Assembly: GCF_002705925.1 (NCBI RefSeq)
Contig: NZ_NKRE01000001.1
Span: 3,194,962 to 3,258,961, forward strand
Origin: Mycobacterium ostraviense
Lineage (GTDB): Bacteria > Actinomycetota > Actinomycetes > Mycobacteriales > Mycobacteriaceae
Length of the DNA: 64,000 bases
Direction of reading: 5' to 3'
Shown here: positions 1-8,484 of the stretch, piece after piece
How positions within the stretch are numbered: the first letter of the stretch is position 1
How the letters are laid out: each line of letters begins with the position of its first letter
Translations under genes and position numbers: made by a program
Notes under the pieces: model-generated
What the model was told of the DNA's origin: nothing
Database searches by the model: none
The model's input: only the letters and a program-made list of their open reading frames with translations

Positions 1-2
1 AA

Positions 3-245
3 GCCATGACCGCATGGCTCCAACAGCAACGCCACTGGCTCACCGTCGAACGGCTACCGGGCTACGCCCACGACCTCAACCCCATCGAAATGGTATGGGG
101 CAACCTCAAAACCGTCGAACTGGCCAACCTGTGCCCCGACACAATCGACGACGCCCACGCCGCAGCCGAATCCGGACTCAACCGCATCGGCTCCAACTAC
201 GACCTGTGTTTCGCCTTTCTCAACCACACCGGCCTTTCTCTATGA
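3..245 (+). CDS. IS630-type transposase, C-terminal part (cut by window edge)
   Basis: The reading frame is open from the window edge and ends with TGA at 243-245, so only the last 80 codons are visible. The residues PGYAHDLNPIEMVWGNLK are the conserved end of the DDE catalytic domain of IS630/Tc1-like transposases, with the glutamate of NPIEMVW as the final catalytic acid. Whether the rest of the gene is intact lies outside the window. The element's right end should lie in the next 100 bases, but I could not define the terminal repeat without the left end. Confidence 0.8.
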   Translation, partial: AMTAWLQQQRHWLTVERLPGYAHDLNPIEMVWGNLKTVELANLCPDTIDDAHAAAESGLNRIGSNYDLCFAFLNHTGLSL

Positions 246-359
246 CCAAGAGTCACCGTATTACCGAAAGCTCTTTAATTGTTCAACGAAGAACGGATAT
301 GCGGGAGTTAAACCCTATTCCCGCGCAACAGCTTTCAGCCCGGCAGTCAGGGCCGCAGC

Positions 360-1223
360 CTACTCTGCCAGCATGCCTTCCACGTCGTCCTTGATTGCCA
401 CGATCGCGTCGACGGGGGTGAGGTTCTGGCCTTGGCTGTTCTGCCCGAGTTGTGGCCAGCCGGCGCCGTCGGGCCCGCGCAGTTGGTCCCAGATCTCGCG
501 GACTTTGGTCAACAGCTCGGCCTGTTCCTCGTCGGTGAGCGCCATCAACGGTCCTCCGTTCCCTGTAATGCCGCAGGCGGCGGCGAATTGCCGTGGTGTC
601 AGTCCGTCGGCAGAGTTCATGTCGCACCGGCCGAACGGCGGTGCCCCCTGCGGCAGATTCGGGCTGTAACCCGAGCCGTCGGTGTACTGGTGGGCGACCT
701 GGCCGGGAAGGTGGGGATTGGAGCCATATCCGGCCGCGATCACCCGCAGGCCCGGTGGACGCACCCGCCACATATTCCAGAAGTCATATGCGTTGGCATA
801 GCCAATGATTCGCCTGGGCGAACCGGCGTAATCGGCCAGGTTCCAATACAACTGGTTGATCCACGCCGACCCGTCGCCCGGCGGGTTTCCGCCCGATTCG
901 ACGTCGAGCATCAATGCCACCCGCCGGTGCAAGCCGCCTCCGGTGTCGATCATGGTGCGCACGGTATTGGCGTTGGCCAGCCAATTCGGACGGACGTAGG
1001 TGTAGACGATCCCGAATTCCAAACGCCTGCTGTCCAATGCGGCCCGCATCCACGTGTAGTTGCGCGCAAAGTTGTGATCGCGATAGGTGCCGTCGGAAAC
1101 CCGAATGGAAAGCACTCGATAGGGATATGAGTCATCAACGGGCACTTGATATTCGGATACGTCGGCGAACAATGTATCGGGCACGGCCCCCAATCCCCTT
1201 TTACCGCAAGGTTTGTCGCCCAT
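360..1223 (-). CDS. Glycoside-hydrolase 25-like, phage-lysin-type protein
   Basis: About 287 residues. The N-terminal two thirds (FADVSEYQVPVDDSYPY..., then FGIVYTYVRPNW, a predicted strand with MLDVESGG, and a late HQYTDG) follow the GH25-like muramidase fold used in mycobacteriophage lysin A proteins; Asp and Glu in DVSEYQ and MLDVESG would be the active-site acids. The last 60 residues are a charged, probably helical tail (LTDEEQAELLTKVREIWDQL). ATG at 1223 was chosen because it lies just inside the divergent gene at 1269; a longer frame would run into it. No clear signal peptide. It may be a domesticated phage gene; role in the cell unknown. Confidence 0.62.
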   Translation of the reverse strand: MGDKPCGKRGLGAVPDTLFADVSEYQVPVDDSYPYRVLSIRVSDGTYRDHNFARNYTWMRAALDSRRLEFGIVYTYVRPNWLANANTVRTMIDTGGGLHRRVALMLDVESGGNPPGDGSAWINQLYWNLADYAGSPRRIIGYANAYDFWNMWRVRPPGLRVIAAGYGSNPHLPGQVAHQYTDGSGYSPNLPQGAPPFGRCDMNSADGLTPRQFAAACGITGNGGPLMALTDEEQAELLTKVREIWDQLRGPDGAGWPQLGQNSQGQNLTPVDAIVAIKDDVEGMLAE

Positions 1224-1268
1224 GGTACAGACCCGGTTCCCGGGTATCGGGCGGGTATTGTCCCGGTC

Positions 1269-1682
1269 ATGGCTGACCGACCCGCCACGGTTGACGACGT
1301 GCACCGGATCGCCGCGTCGATGCCACACGTCAACCGCGTGGCCGGGCCGCAGGGCAACCCCATCTACCAGGTGGGCGGCAAGTCGTTCGTGTACTTTCGC
1401 ACCCCGCGACCGGACGCGACCGACCCGGACACCGGTGAGCGCTACACCGACGTCATCATGCTGTGGGTGGAGTCCGAGGCCGACAAGCTGGCCCTGACCC
1501 AGGATCCCGCGTCACCGTTTTTCACCACCCCGCACTTCGACGGACATATGTCGGTGCTCGTGCGGGCTAGCCGATTGGCGGAAATCGGGACCACGGAACT
1601 GGCCGAACTGATCCAGGACGCGTGGCTGTCACGGGCTTCGAAGAGGCGCGCCGCACGATGGCTCGCCGCCCAAAACCGGTAG
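1269..1682 (+). CDS. MmcQ/YjbR-family protein
   Basis: 137 residues. The start at 1269 (MADRPATVDDVHRIAASMPH) gives the usual small size of the MmcQ/YjbR (PF04237) family. Family features are the N-terminal helix with the 'ASMPHV' turn, the 'GGKSFVYF' strand, and the C-terminal segment LAELIQDAWLSRASKRRAAR. These proteins have a CyaY-like/DNA-binding-like double-wing fold and no settled biochemical function. It is divergent from the lysin-like gene, 45 bp away, so the two probably share a promoter region. Confidence 0.75.
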   Translation: MADRPATVDDVHRIAASMPHVNRVAGPQGNPIYQVGGKSFVYFRTPRPDATDPDTGERYTDVIMLWVESEADKLALTQDPASPFFTTPHFDGHMSVLVRASRLAEIGTTELAELIQDAWLSRASKRRAARWLAAQNR

Positions 1683-1809
1683 TTTGCCAACCCGCGGAAA
1701 TTCTGACCGCTAATTCGCCTCGGGTTCGCCTCGGCACCATGTTTGAACATGGGTGCAACGGGTATCTCAGGTGCTGCGGGATTTTTCTCGAAACACAATG
1801 GAGGTCACC

Positions 1810-2049
1810 ATGCGTGGGCGCGGAGTCGTCGGGGCGATTGTGCTCGTGTGGTTACTCATCGGAGTCTTCGCGACGTGGCAGCGAGGCTACTTCAAGGGTG
1901 AGCAAACAAGTTGCGCTTCAGCGGGAACCGTTGCGGTGACGGTGATCGCGGGACCGTTGAATTACTTCGGTGTGAACCCGAAAGTAACAAATTGCCGTTT
2001 GCCGCAGCCCAGCTCAATGCAGCTGGTCGATCACCTCCCCTCAATGTAA
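1810..2049 (+). CDS. Small membrane-anchored protein of unknown function
   Basis: 79 residues. GGAGG at 1800-1804 sits 5-6 bases before ATG 1810, which decides the start over the upstream in-frame ATG at 1798. Residues about 7-22 form one hydrophobic helix (VVGAIVLVWLLIGVFA); the rest is a short extracytoplasmic-type segment with two cysteines (TSCAS and TNCRLP) that could form a disulfide. Only 11 bp separate it from the next small membrane protein, so they are likely co-transcribed. I do not recognise a named family. Confidence 0.7.
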   Translation: MRGRGVVGAIVLVWLLIGVFATWQRGYFKGEQTSCASAGTVAVTVIAGPLNYFGVNPKVTNCRLPQPSSMQLVDHLPSM

Positions 2050-2060
2050 AGGAAGTCGCC

Positions 2061-2216
2061 ATGATCGTCGTCGGTGCCATCTTGCTCATTCTCGGATTCG
2101 TGTTCGGCATCCATTTGCTGACGGTGCTCGGGATCATCTTGCTGGTGATCGGAGCCGTGCTTTGGGCCCTGGGCTCCATGGGTCGCCCGGTCGCCGGCCG
2201 GCGGTACTGGTACTAG
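2061..2216 (+). CDS. DUF6131-like very small membrane protein
   Basis: 51 residues, with AAAGGA ahead of ATG 2061. Nearly the whole protein is two hydrophobic stretches (IVVGAILLILGFVFGIHLL and VLGIILLVIGAVLWALG), ending in an arginine-rich tail GRPVAGRRYWY. This is the layout of the actinobacterial DUF6131 mini-membrane proteins. Function is unknown. It follows the 79-residue membrane protein in the same direction. Confidence 0.7.
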   Translation: MIVVGAILLILGFVFGIHLLTVLGIILLVIGAVLWALGSMGRPVAGRRYWY

Positions 2217-2369
2217 CGCTCGGCGCCCAAGCTCGCGTGGCCCGCCTGTGCCCACAGTGACCACGCGACTTTTCACAGCTTGCGCATAGCAACGGCATAG
2301 CGTCGGCCTAGTCCGGTGCGGATACTGGGAACCGTGACGAGCCCGCGAACTCCGCCCGGGCGAGTCGTC

Positions 2370-3074
2370 ATGTCCCGCGCCGACGGACAACCGATCAGTG
2401 TGCTGGTCGTTGATGACGAACCCGTTCTCGCCGAAATGGTTTCGATGGCGTTGCGCTATGAGGGCTGGAATATCACCACGGCGCAAGACGGCGCGTCGGC
2501 GATCGTAGCGGCCCGCGCCGCGCGGCCCGACGTCGTCGTACTCGACGTGATGCTGCCCGACATGAGCGGCTTGGAGGTACTGCACAAATTGCGCCGGGAG
2601 AACCCTCGCCTGCCGGTGCTGCTGTTGACGGCCAAAGATGCGGTGGAAGACCGCATCGCCGGGCTGACCGCAGGCGGCGACGACTACGTCACCAAACCGT
2701 TCAGCATCGAGGAGGTCGTGCTGCGGCTGCGCGCGCTGCTGCGGCGCACCGGCGTCACCACCGTCGACAGCGGTGCCCAGCTCGTGGTCGGAGATCTGGT
2801 GCTCGACGAGGACAGTCACGAGGTGGCCCGCGCCGGCGAACCGATCTCGTTGACCTCCACCGAGTTCGAGCTGCTGCGCTTCATGATGCGCAACTCCAAG
2901 CGGGTGCTGAGCAAGGCCCAGATTCTGGACCGGGTATGGAGCTACGATTTCGGCGGCCGGTCCAACATCGTCGAGTTGTACATTTCCTACCTGCGCAAAA
3001 AGATCGACAACGGACGCGCACCCATGATCCACACGCTGCGCGGCGCAGGCTATGTCCTCAAGCCGGCCCGTTAA
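2370..3074 (+). CDS. tcrX: Response regulator TcrX (OmpR/PhoB class)
   Basis: 234 residues, the same length I recall for H37Rv Rv3765c, with ATG 2370 as start. Receiver domain at residues 9-122: acidic pocket DD at 15-16, phosphoacceptor Asp59 in VVLDVMLPDMSG, and the conserved Lys of LLLTAKDA. The C-terminal winged-helix DNA-binding domain (about 135-232) carries LTSTEFELLRFMM, the recognition-helix segment and the wing GAGYVLKP. The sensor kinase gene tcrY begins inside its last codons (ATG 3052, 23-bp overlap), so the pair is translationally coupled. The signal is not deducible from the sequence. Confidence 0.93.
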   Translation: MSRADGQPISVLVVDDEPVLAEMVSMALRYEGWNITTAQDGASAIVAARAARPDVVVLDVMLPDMSGLEVLHKLRRENPRLPVLLLTAKDAVEDRIAGLTAGGDDYVTKPFSIEEVVLRLRALLRRTGVTTVDSGAQLVVGDLVLDEDSHEVARAGEPISLTSTEFELLRFMMRNSKRVLSKAQILDRVWSYDFGGRSNIVELYISYLRKKIDNGRAPMIHTLRGAGYVLKPAR

Positions 3075-4557
3075 CGTTCCGCGGACCTGGTCATTGCGCC
3101 TGCGACTGCTGGTCGGACAGGTCGTGGTTCTGGTGCTGGTCTGTATCGGAATCACCGCGGCAACCGAACTGGCCCTGCGCCACCATCTGGTGAAGCAGCT
3201 CGACGGCCAGCTCAGCGGGGCCTCCTACCGCTCGGCGTTGCTGTACCCCGAGCCGTCGCACCGGCACGAACCGCGCTACGTGCGGACCGGCCCCGGCCCC
3301 AGGTTTCTCGACGCGCCCGGTCAGCCGGCCGGCATGGTCGCGGCGGTGGTCAGCAACGGCAAGACGATCGACGCCGGCTATCTGACCGGCAGTGGCGCCC
3401 GGGCCGCGTTGAGCGACAAGGCCCAGGCGCAGCTGGCCGCAATCGCCGGCAGCCGCGCGCCGGTGACCCTGAACCTGGACGGTCTGGGTCGCTACCGTGT
3501 CGTTGCGGCCACCAGTCGAAACCGCACCGACGTCATCGTCACCGGCCTGTCGATGTCGGGTATCGACGCCACGATGTTGCGGATGCTGATCATGTTCGGG
3601 ATCGTCACCGCGGTCGCGCTGCTCGCCGCGACCACCGCCGGGGCGATGATCATCCGGCGGGCGCTGGCGCCGCTGCGGCGCGTCGCCCACACCGCAACCG
3701 AAGTCGTCGATTTGCCCTTGGACCGGGGCGAAGTCGCATTGCCGGTCCGGGTGTCCGACACCGACGCGAACCCCTACACCGAGGTGGGTCAACTCGGGTC
3801 GGCCCTGAACCGGATGCTCGACCACATCGCGGCCGCGCTGTCGACGCGGCAGGCCAGCGAAACCCGGGTGCGCCAGTTCGTCGCCGACGCCAGTCACGAG
3901 CTGCGCACCCCGCTGGCCGCGATTCGCGGCTACACCGAACTCGCGCAACGCATGAGCGACGACCGTGCCGCGGTGGCTCATGCCATGACCCGGGTGGCTT
4001 CGGAGACCGAGCGGATCACCCGCCTCGTCGAGGACCTGTTGCTACTGGCCCGCCTGGATTCCGGACGGCCGCTGGAACGCGAACCGGTGGACCTGTCCCG
4101 CCTGGCGGTTGACGCGGTCAGCGACGCACACATCGCGGGCCCGGATCACAAGTGGGAGCTGGACTTGCCGCCGGAGCCGGTGGTGGTCACCGGTGATGCC
4201 GCGCGATTGCATCAGGTAGTAGCCAACCTGCTTGCCAACGCCCGCATCCACACCGGCCCCGGCACGGTGGTGACGACCCGGTTGAGTGTCGAATCGGCGC
4301 GCGCCCTGCTGCAGGTGGTCGACAACGGCCCGGGCATTCCGGCAGGACTGCAGTCGGAGGTATTCGAGCGGTTCGCTCGCGGGGATACCTCTCGCTCCCG
4401 CAAGGGCGGCAGCACCGGGTTGGGTCTGGCGATCGTGTCGGCCGTTGTCAAGGCCCACAACGGAACCATCACCGTCAACAGCTCGCCTGGGCATACCGAG
4501 TTCGCGGTGCGGTTGCCACTCGACGAGTGGCAACCGCCCGCATCGTCACACGGTTGA
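3052..4557 (+). CDS. tcrY: Sensor histidine kinase TcrY
   Basis: 501 residues from ATG 3052; a TTG at 3094 would give a protein nearer the length I recall for the H37Rv protein. Two membrane helices (about 20-45 and 175-205) enclose a 130-residue extracytoplasmic sensor region, followed by HAMP, a HisKA helix with His282 in ASHELRTPLAA, and a HATPase domain with N-box HQVVANLLANARIHT, DNGPGIP and GSTGLGLAIV. All catalytic boxes are intact. It is expected to autophosphorylate and pass phosphate to TcrX, encoded immediately upstream with overlap. Confidence 0.92.
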   Translation: MSSSRPVNVPRTWSLRLRLLVGQVVVLVLVCIGITAATELALRHHLVKQLDGQLSGASYRSALLYPEPSHRHEPRYVRTGPGPRFLDAPGQPAGMVAAVVSNGKTIDAGYLTGSGARAALSDKAQAQLAAIAGSRAPVTLNLDGLGRYRVVAATSRNRTDVIVTGLSMSGIDATMLRMLIMFGIVTAVALLAATTAGAMIIRRALAPLRRVAHTATEVVDLPLDRGEVALPVRVSDTDANPYTEVGQLGSALNRMLDHIAAALSTRQASETRVRQFVADASHELRTPLAAIRGYTELAQRMSDDRAAVAHAMTRVASETERITRLVEDLLLLARLDSGRPLEREPVDLSRLAVDAVSDAHIAGPDHKWELDLPPEPVVVTGDAARLHQVVANLLANARIHTGPGTVVTTRLSVESARALLQVVDNGPGIPAGLQSEVFERFARGDTSRSRKGGSTGLGLAIVSAVVKAHNGTITVNSSPGHTEFAVRLPLDEWQPPASSHG

Positions 4558-4580
4558 ATCGCGCTTGGCTGGCCGGGCTG

Positions 4581-5057
4581 CTAGGGGCAGGTGACGTCGA
4601 TTTCGAACGGCTTGTTCACGGGCTGCATCGGGTTGGCCATGTCGACGCCGGTCGCCGTGCCAGTGATCTTGTAGGTGCTGCCGCTCTTGCTCGCCTCGGC
4701 CTTGCCCTGGCCGGTGCCGGAGGTGTATCCGAGGGTCACGCCGTTGACGTTGCCCAGGCCGACCGACTTCACCTCGGGTGGGTTGGCGTCGGTGAGCACG
4801 GCAGCGATGCCGGTGGCTGCCCCACCGATCGCGATGTTGACGTTGCCGGCCGCCGTCGTGCAGACGACCGAGCCGGTCACGTGCTGGTCCTGACCGTCGA
4901 TGATGACCTTTGTTCCCGAGGCCCCACCGGCGCTTGCCGACGTGGCGCCGCTGCTCGAGCTTCCACCACCGCTGGTCGATTTGTTGCTCGAACATCCGGA
5001 AAGGCCCGCGGCCAGAATCGCCGCTCCGGCTACCGCTACAGCCAGTCCACGCTTCAC
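4581..5057 (-). CDS. lpqH: 19-kDa lipoprotein antigen LpqH
   Basis: 158 residues from GTG 5057. It has a basic n-region (VKRG), a hydrophobic core and the lipobox LSGC, so it is exported and lipidated at the following Cys. A Ser/Gly/Thr-rich linker follows, then the conserved domain with [39 protein letters not shown] and the second Cys of EIDVTCP, making the known disulfide. This is LpqH (Rv3763 in H37Rv), an abundant surface lipoprotein and TLR2 ligand. It sits convergent to tcrY with 23 bp between stop codons. AAAGGAG lies just before the start. Confidence 0.95.
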   Translation of the reverse strand: MKRGLAVAVAGAAILAAGLSGCSSNKSTSGGGSSSSGATSASAGGASGTKVIIDGQDQHVTGSVVCTTAAGNVNIAIGGAATGIAAVLTDANPPEVKSVGLGNVNGVTLGYTSGTGQGKAEASKSGSTYKITGTATGVDMANPMQPVNKPFEIDVTCP

Positions 5058-5226
5058 CTGTGCTCCTTTGCCGTCGTAGCGATCCACTGGCTTTGAGGAC
5101 CGCCCCGGCAGTATGCAAGTTAACCGAACAAAGGTCTAGGGTCCTAAGCAACTATTTCTATCCTCTATATTTCCTGTTAGTCACTTAAGAGGACCTTCCG
5201 GGGACCGTCGCGTTAATGGCAATGTA

Positions 5227-7107
5227 TTGCCGGTGAACGCCAAACCCCCTTCCGCGGCCATCGAGTCCGCCCATCGCGAATATGTTCCGCCGAGCGATGA
5301 CCCGACCGACTTCGACAATGCCGATCGCGGATTCATTGCGGCATTGTCCCCGTGCGTGATCAAGTCGGCCGACGGCCGCGTGGTTTGGGACAACGACGCG
5401 TATTCATTCCTGAGCGGACCCGCGCCGACATCGGTGCATCCCAGCCTATGGCGGCAATCGAGACTGGCCGCCAAACAAGGCTTGTTCGAAGTGGTGCCCG
5501 GTATCTACCAGGTCCGGGGCTTCGATATTTCGAATATCAGCTTCGTCGAAGGCGATACCGGCATCATCGTCATCGATCCGCTGGTCTCCACCGAGGTCGC
5601 CGCTGCGGCGCTGGATTTGTATCGCACCCACCGCGGCGGTGACCGCCCCGTCGTCGCGGTGATCTACACCCACAGCCACGTCGATCATTTCGGGGGCGTG
5701 CTGGGCGTCACGTCACAGGCCGACGTCGACACCGGCAAGGTCACGGTGCTGGCCCCGGAAGGTTTCACGGCGCATGCCGTCCAGGAGAACATCTACGCCG
5801 GCGGCGCCATGATGCGTCGCGCCGGTTACATGTACGGCTCCTACTTGCCGCGCGGCCCTCAGGGGCAGGTGGGCTGCGGTCTGGGACAGACACTTTCGAC
5901 CGGTGAGGTGTCGCTCATCGTGCCGACCGTCGACATCAGGCAGACCGGCGAGATACACACCATCGACGGGGTGGAGATCGAATTCCAGATGGCCCCGGGC
6001 AGCGAAGCCCCCGCCGAAATGCACTTCTACTTCCCGCGCTTCCGCGCGCTGTGCATGGCCGAGAACGCCACCCACAACCTGCACAACCTACTGACGTTGC
6101 GCGGGGCGCTGGTGCGCGATCCGCGTGCCTGGTCGGGGTATCTCACCGAGGCGATCGAGACCTTCGCTGATCGCGCCGACGTCGTGTTCGCCTCACACCA
6201 CTGGCCAACTTGGGGGCACGACAACATCGTTGAGTACTTGTCGCAGCAACGCGACATGTATTCCTATCTGCACGACCAGACGCTGCGGCTGCTGAACCAG
6301 GGGTACACCGGTGTCGAGATCGCCGAAATGTTCCAAATGCCGCCGGCGCTGGAGCGGGCATGGCATACCCATGGCTACTACGGGTCGGTCAGCCACAATG
6401 TGAAGGCAATCTACCAGCGCTACATGGGCTGGTTCGACGGCAACCCCGGACGATTGTGGCCCTACCCGCCGGAAGCCATCGCTCCCCGTTACGTCGAGGC
6501 GATGGGCGGCATCGATCGGGTCGTCGAGCTGGCCGGTAAAGCCATTGCTGACGGTGACTTCCGCTGGGCGGCAATGCTTCTAGATCATGCAGTGTTCACC
6601 GACAGTAACCATGCCGCAGCCCGACACCTCTACGCCGACACCTTGGAACAGCTTGCCTACGGCGCGGAGAATGCGACGTGGCGCAACTTCTTCCTGTCCG
6701 GGGCGACGGAGCTACGGGACGGCAACCTCGGCACGTCGGGGCAGGCGCCGTCGCCGACGTTCTTCGACCAGCTGACCCTGGACCAGATCTTCGATGTCGT
6801 GGCCATCAGCATCAACGGCCCACGGGCGTGGGACCTGGACCTCGCGATCGACTTCAGCTTCACCGAGCCGGCGGAGAATTATCGGTTGACCCTGCGCAAC
6901 GGTGTGCTGATCCATCGCAAGGTCCCGGCCGACCCAGCGACGGCGAACGCGACCGTGGCCGTAGGCGACAAGGTGCGGCTGGTTACCGCGGCGCTGGGCG
7001 ACACCAGTTCACCGGGTTTCGAGGTATACGGAGACGAGACGGTGCTGCAGACCTTCCTGAGTGTCCTCGATCGGCCCAACCCGGCTTTCAACATCGTCAC
7101 GCCCTAG
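5227..7107 (+). CDS. Alkyl sulfatase, metallo-beta-lactamase superfamily (Rv3762c type)
   Basis: 626 residues from TTG 5227, the length I recall for Rv3762c; GTG 5233 is an alternative. The metallo-beta-lactamase domain (residues about 85-330) carries the zinc signature IYTHSHVDHFGG and further metal ligands in AENATHNLHN and FASHHWPTWG. A dimerisation region (about 380-500) and a C-terminal SCP2-like domain complete the SdsA/alkyl-sulfatase architecture. The enzyme should hydrolyse primary or secondary alkyl sulfates to alcohol and sulfate. No signal peptide is evident. It is divergent from lpqH with a 169-bp gap. A second, shorter alkyl-sulfatase-like gene lies at 25144. Confidence 0.88.
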   Translation: MPVNAKPPSAAIESAHREYVPPSDDPTDFDNADRGFIAALSPCVIKSADGRVVWDNDAYSFLSGPAPTSVHPSLWRQSRLAAKQGLFEVVPGIYQVRGFDISNISFVEGDTGIIVIDPLVSTEVAAAALDLYRTHRGGDRPVVAVIYTHSHVDHFGGVLGVTSQADVDTGKVTVLAPEGFTAHAVQENIYAGGAMMRRAGYMYGSYLPRGPQGQVGCGLGQTLSTGEVSLIVPTVDIRQTGEIHTIDGVEIEFQMAPGSEAPAEMHFYFPRFRALCMAENATHNLHNLLTLRGALVRDPRAWSGYLTEAIETFADRADVVFASHHWPTWGHDNIVEYLSQQRDMYSYLHDQTLRLLNQGYTGVEIAEMFQMPPALERAWHTHGYYGSVSHNVKAIYQRYMGWFDGNPGRLWPYPPEAIAPRYVEAMGGIDRVVELAGKAIADGDFRWAAMLLDHAVFTDSNHAAARHLYADTLEQLAYGAENATWRNFFLSGATELRDGNLGTSGQAPSPTFFDQLTLDQIFDVVAISINGPRAWDLDLAIDFSFTEPAENYRLTLRNGVLIHRKVPADPATANATVAVGDKVRLVTAALGDTSSPGFEVYGDETVLQTFLSVLDRPNPAFNIVTP

Positions 7108-7499
7108 CCCGTGCCTGACCGGCCGCTGGCGGTGTCGAGTGTGCGCTTGTGGCGCGGACTGTCCGGCCACCCGACCGGTCCGATCGTCAAACTCCCGCCC
7201 TACATACACAGTCAAAGCCGTCACTGCACACTCGATACGGCGGCATGACAGCCGATTCGGTGAGCACGTGAGGCATCTCCCGAACGCCTGCCACCACAAG
7301 AGGTTTGAGCACGATGCGGCATCGGCGTGCCGAAAAACACGCCAAGGTGTGCCGAAAACAGAGCCAGGCATCCAAGGCTGCGCAAGAAGACACCGTTGAC
7401 CAGCAGCATTCGTGGTCACCTTGAATTTCCGAGTGGGGCGGGTAGATCCGACCATACTTGGCCACCGAAACGCTTGGGGCACAGGTGAAAACCGCGAGA
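7108..7499. other. Intergenic region with a long-range inverted repeat
   Basis: No credible gene was seen in these 392 bases between two convergent genes. It holds CGAGTGTGCG at 7136-7145 and its near inverse TGCACACTCG at 7225-7234. A similar pair lies at 13484-13557, which suggests a dispersed mycobacterial intergenic element. Confidence 0.5.
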
Positions 7500-8471
7500 T
7501 CAGGCGACGTCGATGACCACCTTGCCCAGGACCTTGCGCTCGGCCACATAGCGCAGGGCCGCAGCGGTGTCGGCCAACGGAAACCGCGCGCCGATGTGGG
7601 GCCGGACCGTGCCGGCGGCGAACAGCTGCGCCAACTCACCGAGGTCACGGATGGCATCGGCGGGGTGGTCACTGGCAAAGGTGCGAATCTCCATGCCGCG
7701 CACGGCGATGCCCTTGAGCAGAACGAGGTTGAGCGGGATCGCCGGGATGGTGCCGGCCGCGTAGCCGAGGGTGATGAAAGTCCCGCCGCGGGCCAGGCCA
7801 CGCAATGCCGGCTCCGAGTACCGGCCCCCGACCGGGTCGATCACCACGCGCGCGTTGTCGTCGGTGAGCTCTCGGATGCGGGCTTTCAGGTCCTCGCGGT
7901 CGTAATCGACCGTTGCCTGCGCGCCCCGCTGTGCACACAGCTCCAGCTTCTCCGCGCTCGAGGCCGCCGCCAGCACGCGGGCACCCATGGCGACCGCCAG
8001 ATCGACGGCGGCAAGACCCACACCGCCCGCGGCGCCCAATACCACCACCCAATCGCCTTGCGACACTTGCCCAACCGAGCGCAACGCGTGATACGTGGTT
8101 CGGTAGGTGACCCCGAAGGCGGCGGCCGAAGCCAAGTCGGCATCGTCGGGAACGAGCGTTGCCGACGACGCATCCAGCAGCGCCCGCTCGGCGAATGCTC
8201 CGACGGCCGTGGTCCCGAACACCCGTTGGCCCGGCCGGAACGGCGTGTCCGCGCCGGCGGTCAGCACCTCGCCGGCGAGTTCGCTGCCCGGCGTGAACGG
8301 CACCGGGATCTGAATCTGGTACTTGCCGGCGATCAATAGCACGTCGGGAAAGTTGACCGCCGCGGCGCGCACCCGCAGCAGGAGCTGGCCAGGCCCCGGG
8401 ACCGGGTCGGGAAGCTCGCAGACAACCAAGTCCTCGGGCGGGCCGTACGCACGGCACACGACCGCACGCAT
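7500..8471 (-). CDS. Quinone oxidoreductase-like (MDR superfamily) protein
   Basis: 323 residues from ATG 8471. N-terminal GroES-like domain (EDLVVCELPDPVPGPGQ, VNFPDVLLIAGKYQ, FTPGSELAGEV) and a Rossmann domain with VLGAAGGVGLAAVDLA and the late KVLGKVVIDV identify the zinc-free NADPH:quinone oxidoreductase / enoyl-reductase branch of the MDR family. It is the last gene of an operon (kinase-like, SDR, acyl-CoA dehydrogenase, this gene), only 13 bp after the dehydrogenase stop. In that context it may reduce an enoyl or carbonyl intermediate; substrate unknown. Confidence 0.82.
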   Translation of the reverse strand: MRAVVCRAYGPPEDLVVCELPDPVPGPGQLLLRVRAAAVNFPDVLLIAGKYQIQIPVPFTPGSELAGEVLTAGADTPFRPGQRVFGTTAVGAFAERALLDASSATLVPDDADLASAAAFGVTYRTTYHALRSVGQVSQGDWVVVLGAAGGVGLAAVDLAVAMGARVLAAASSAEKLELCAQRGAQATVDYDREDLKARIRELTDDNARVVIDPVGGRYSEPALRGLARGGTFITLGYAAGTIPAIPLNLVLLKGIAVRGMEIRTFASDHPADAIRDLGELAQLFAAGTVRPHIGARFPLADTAAALRYVAERKVLGKVVIDVA

Positions 8472-8484
8472 CAACCGGCTCCGG

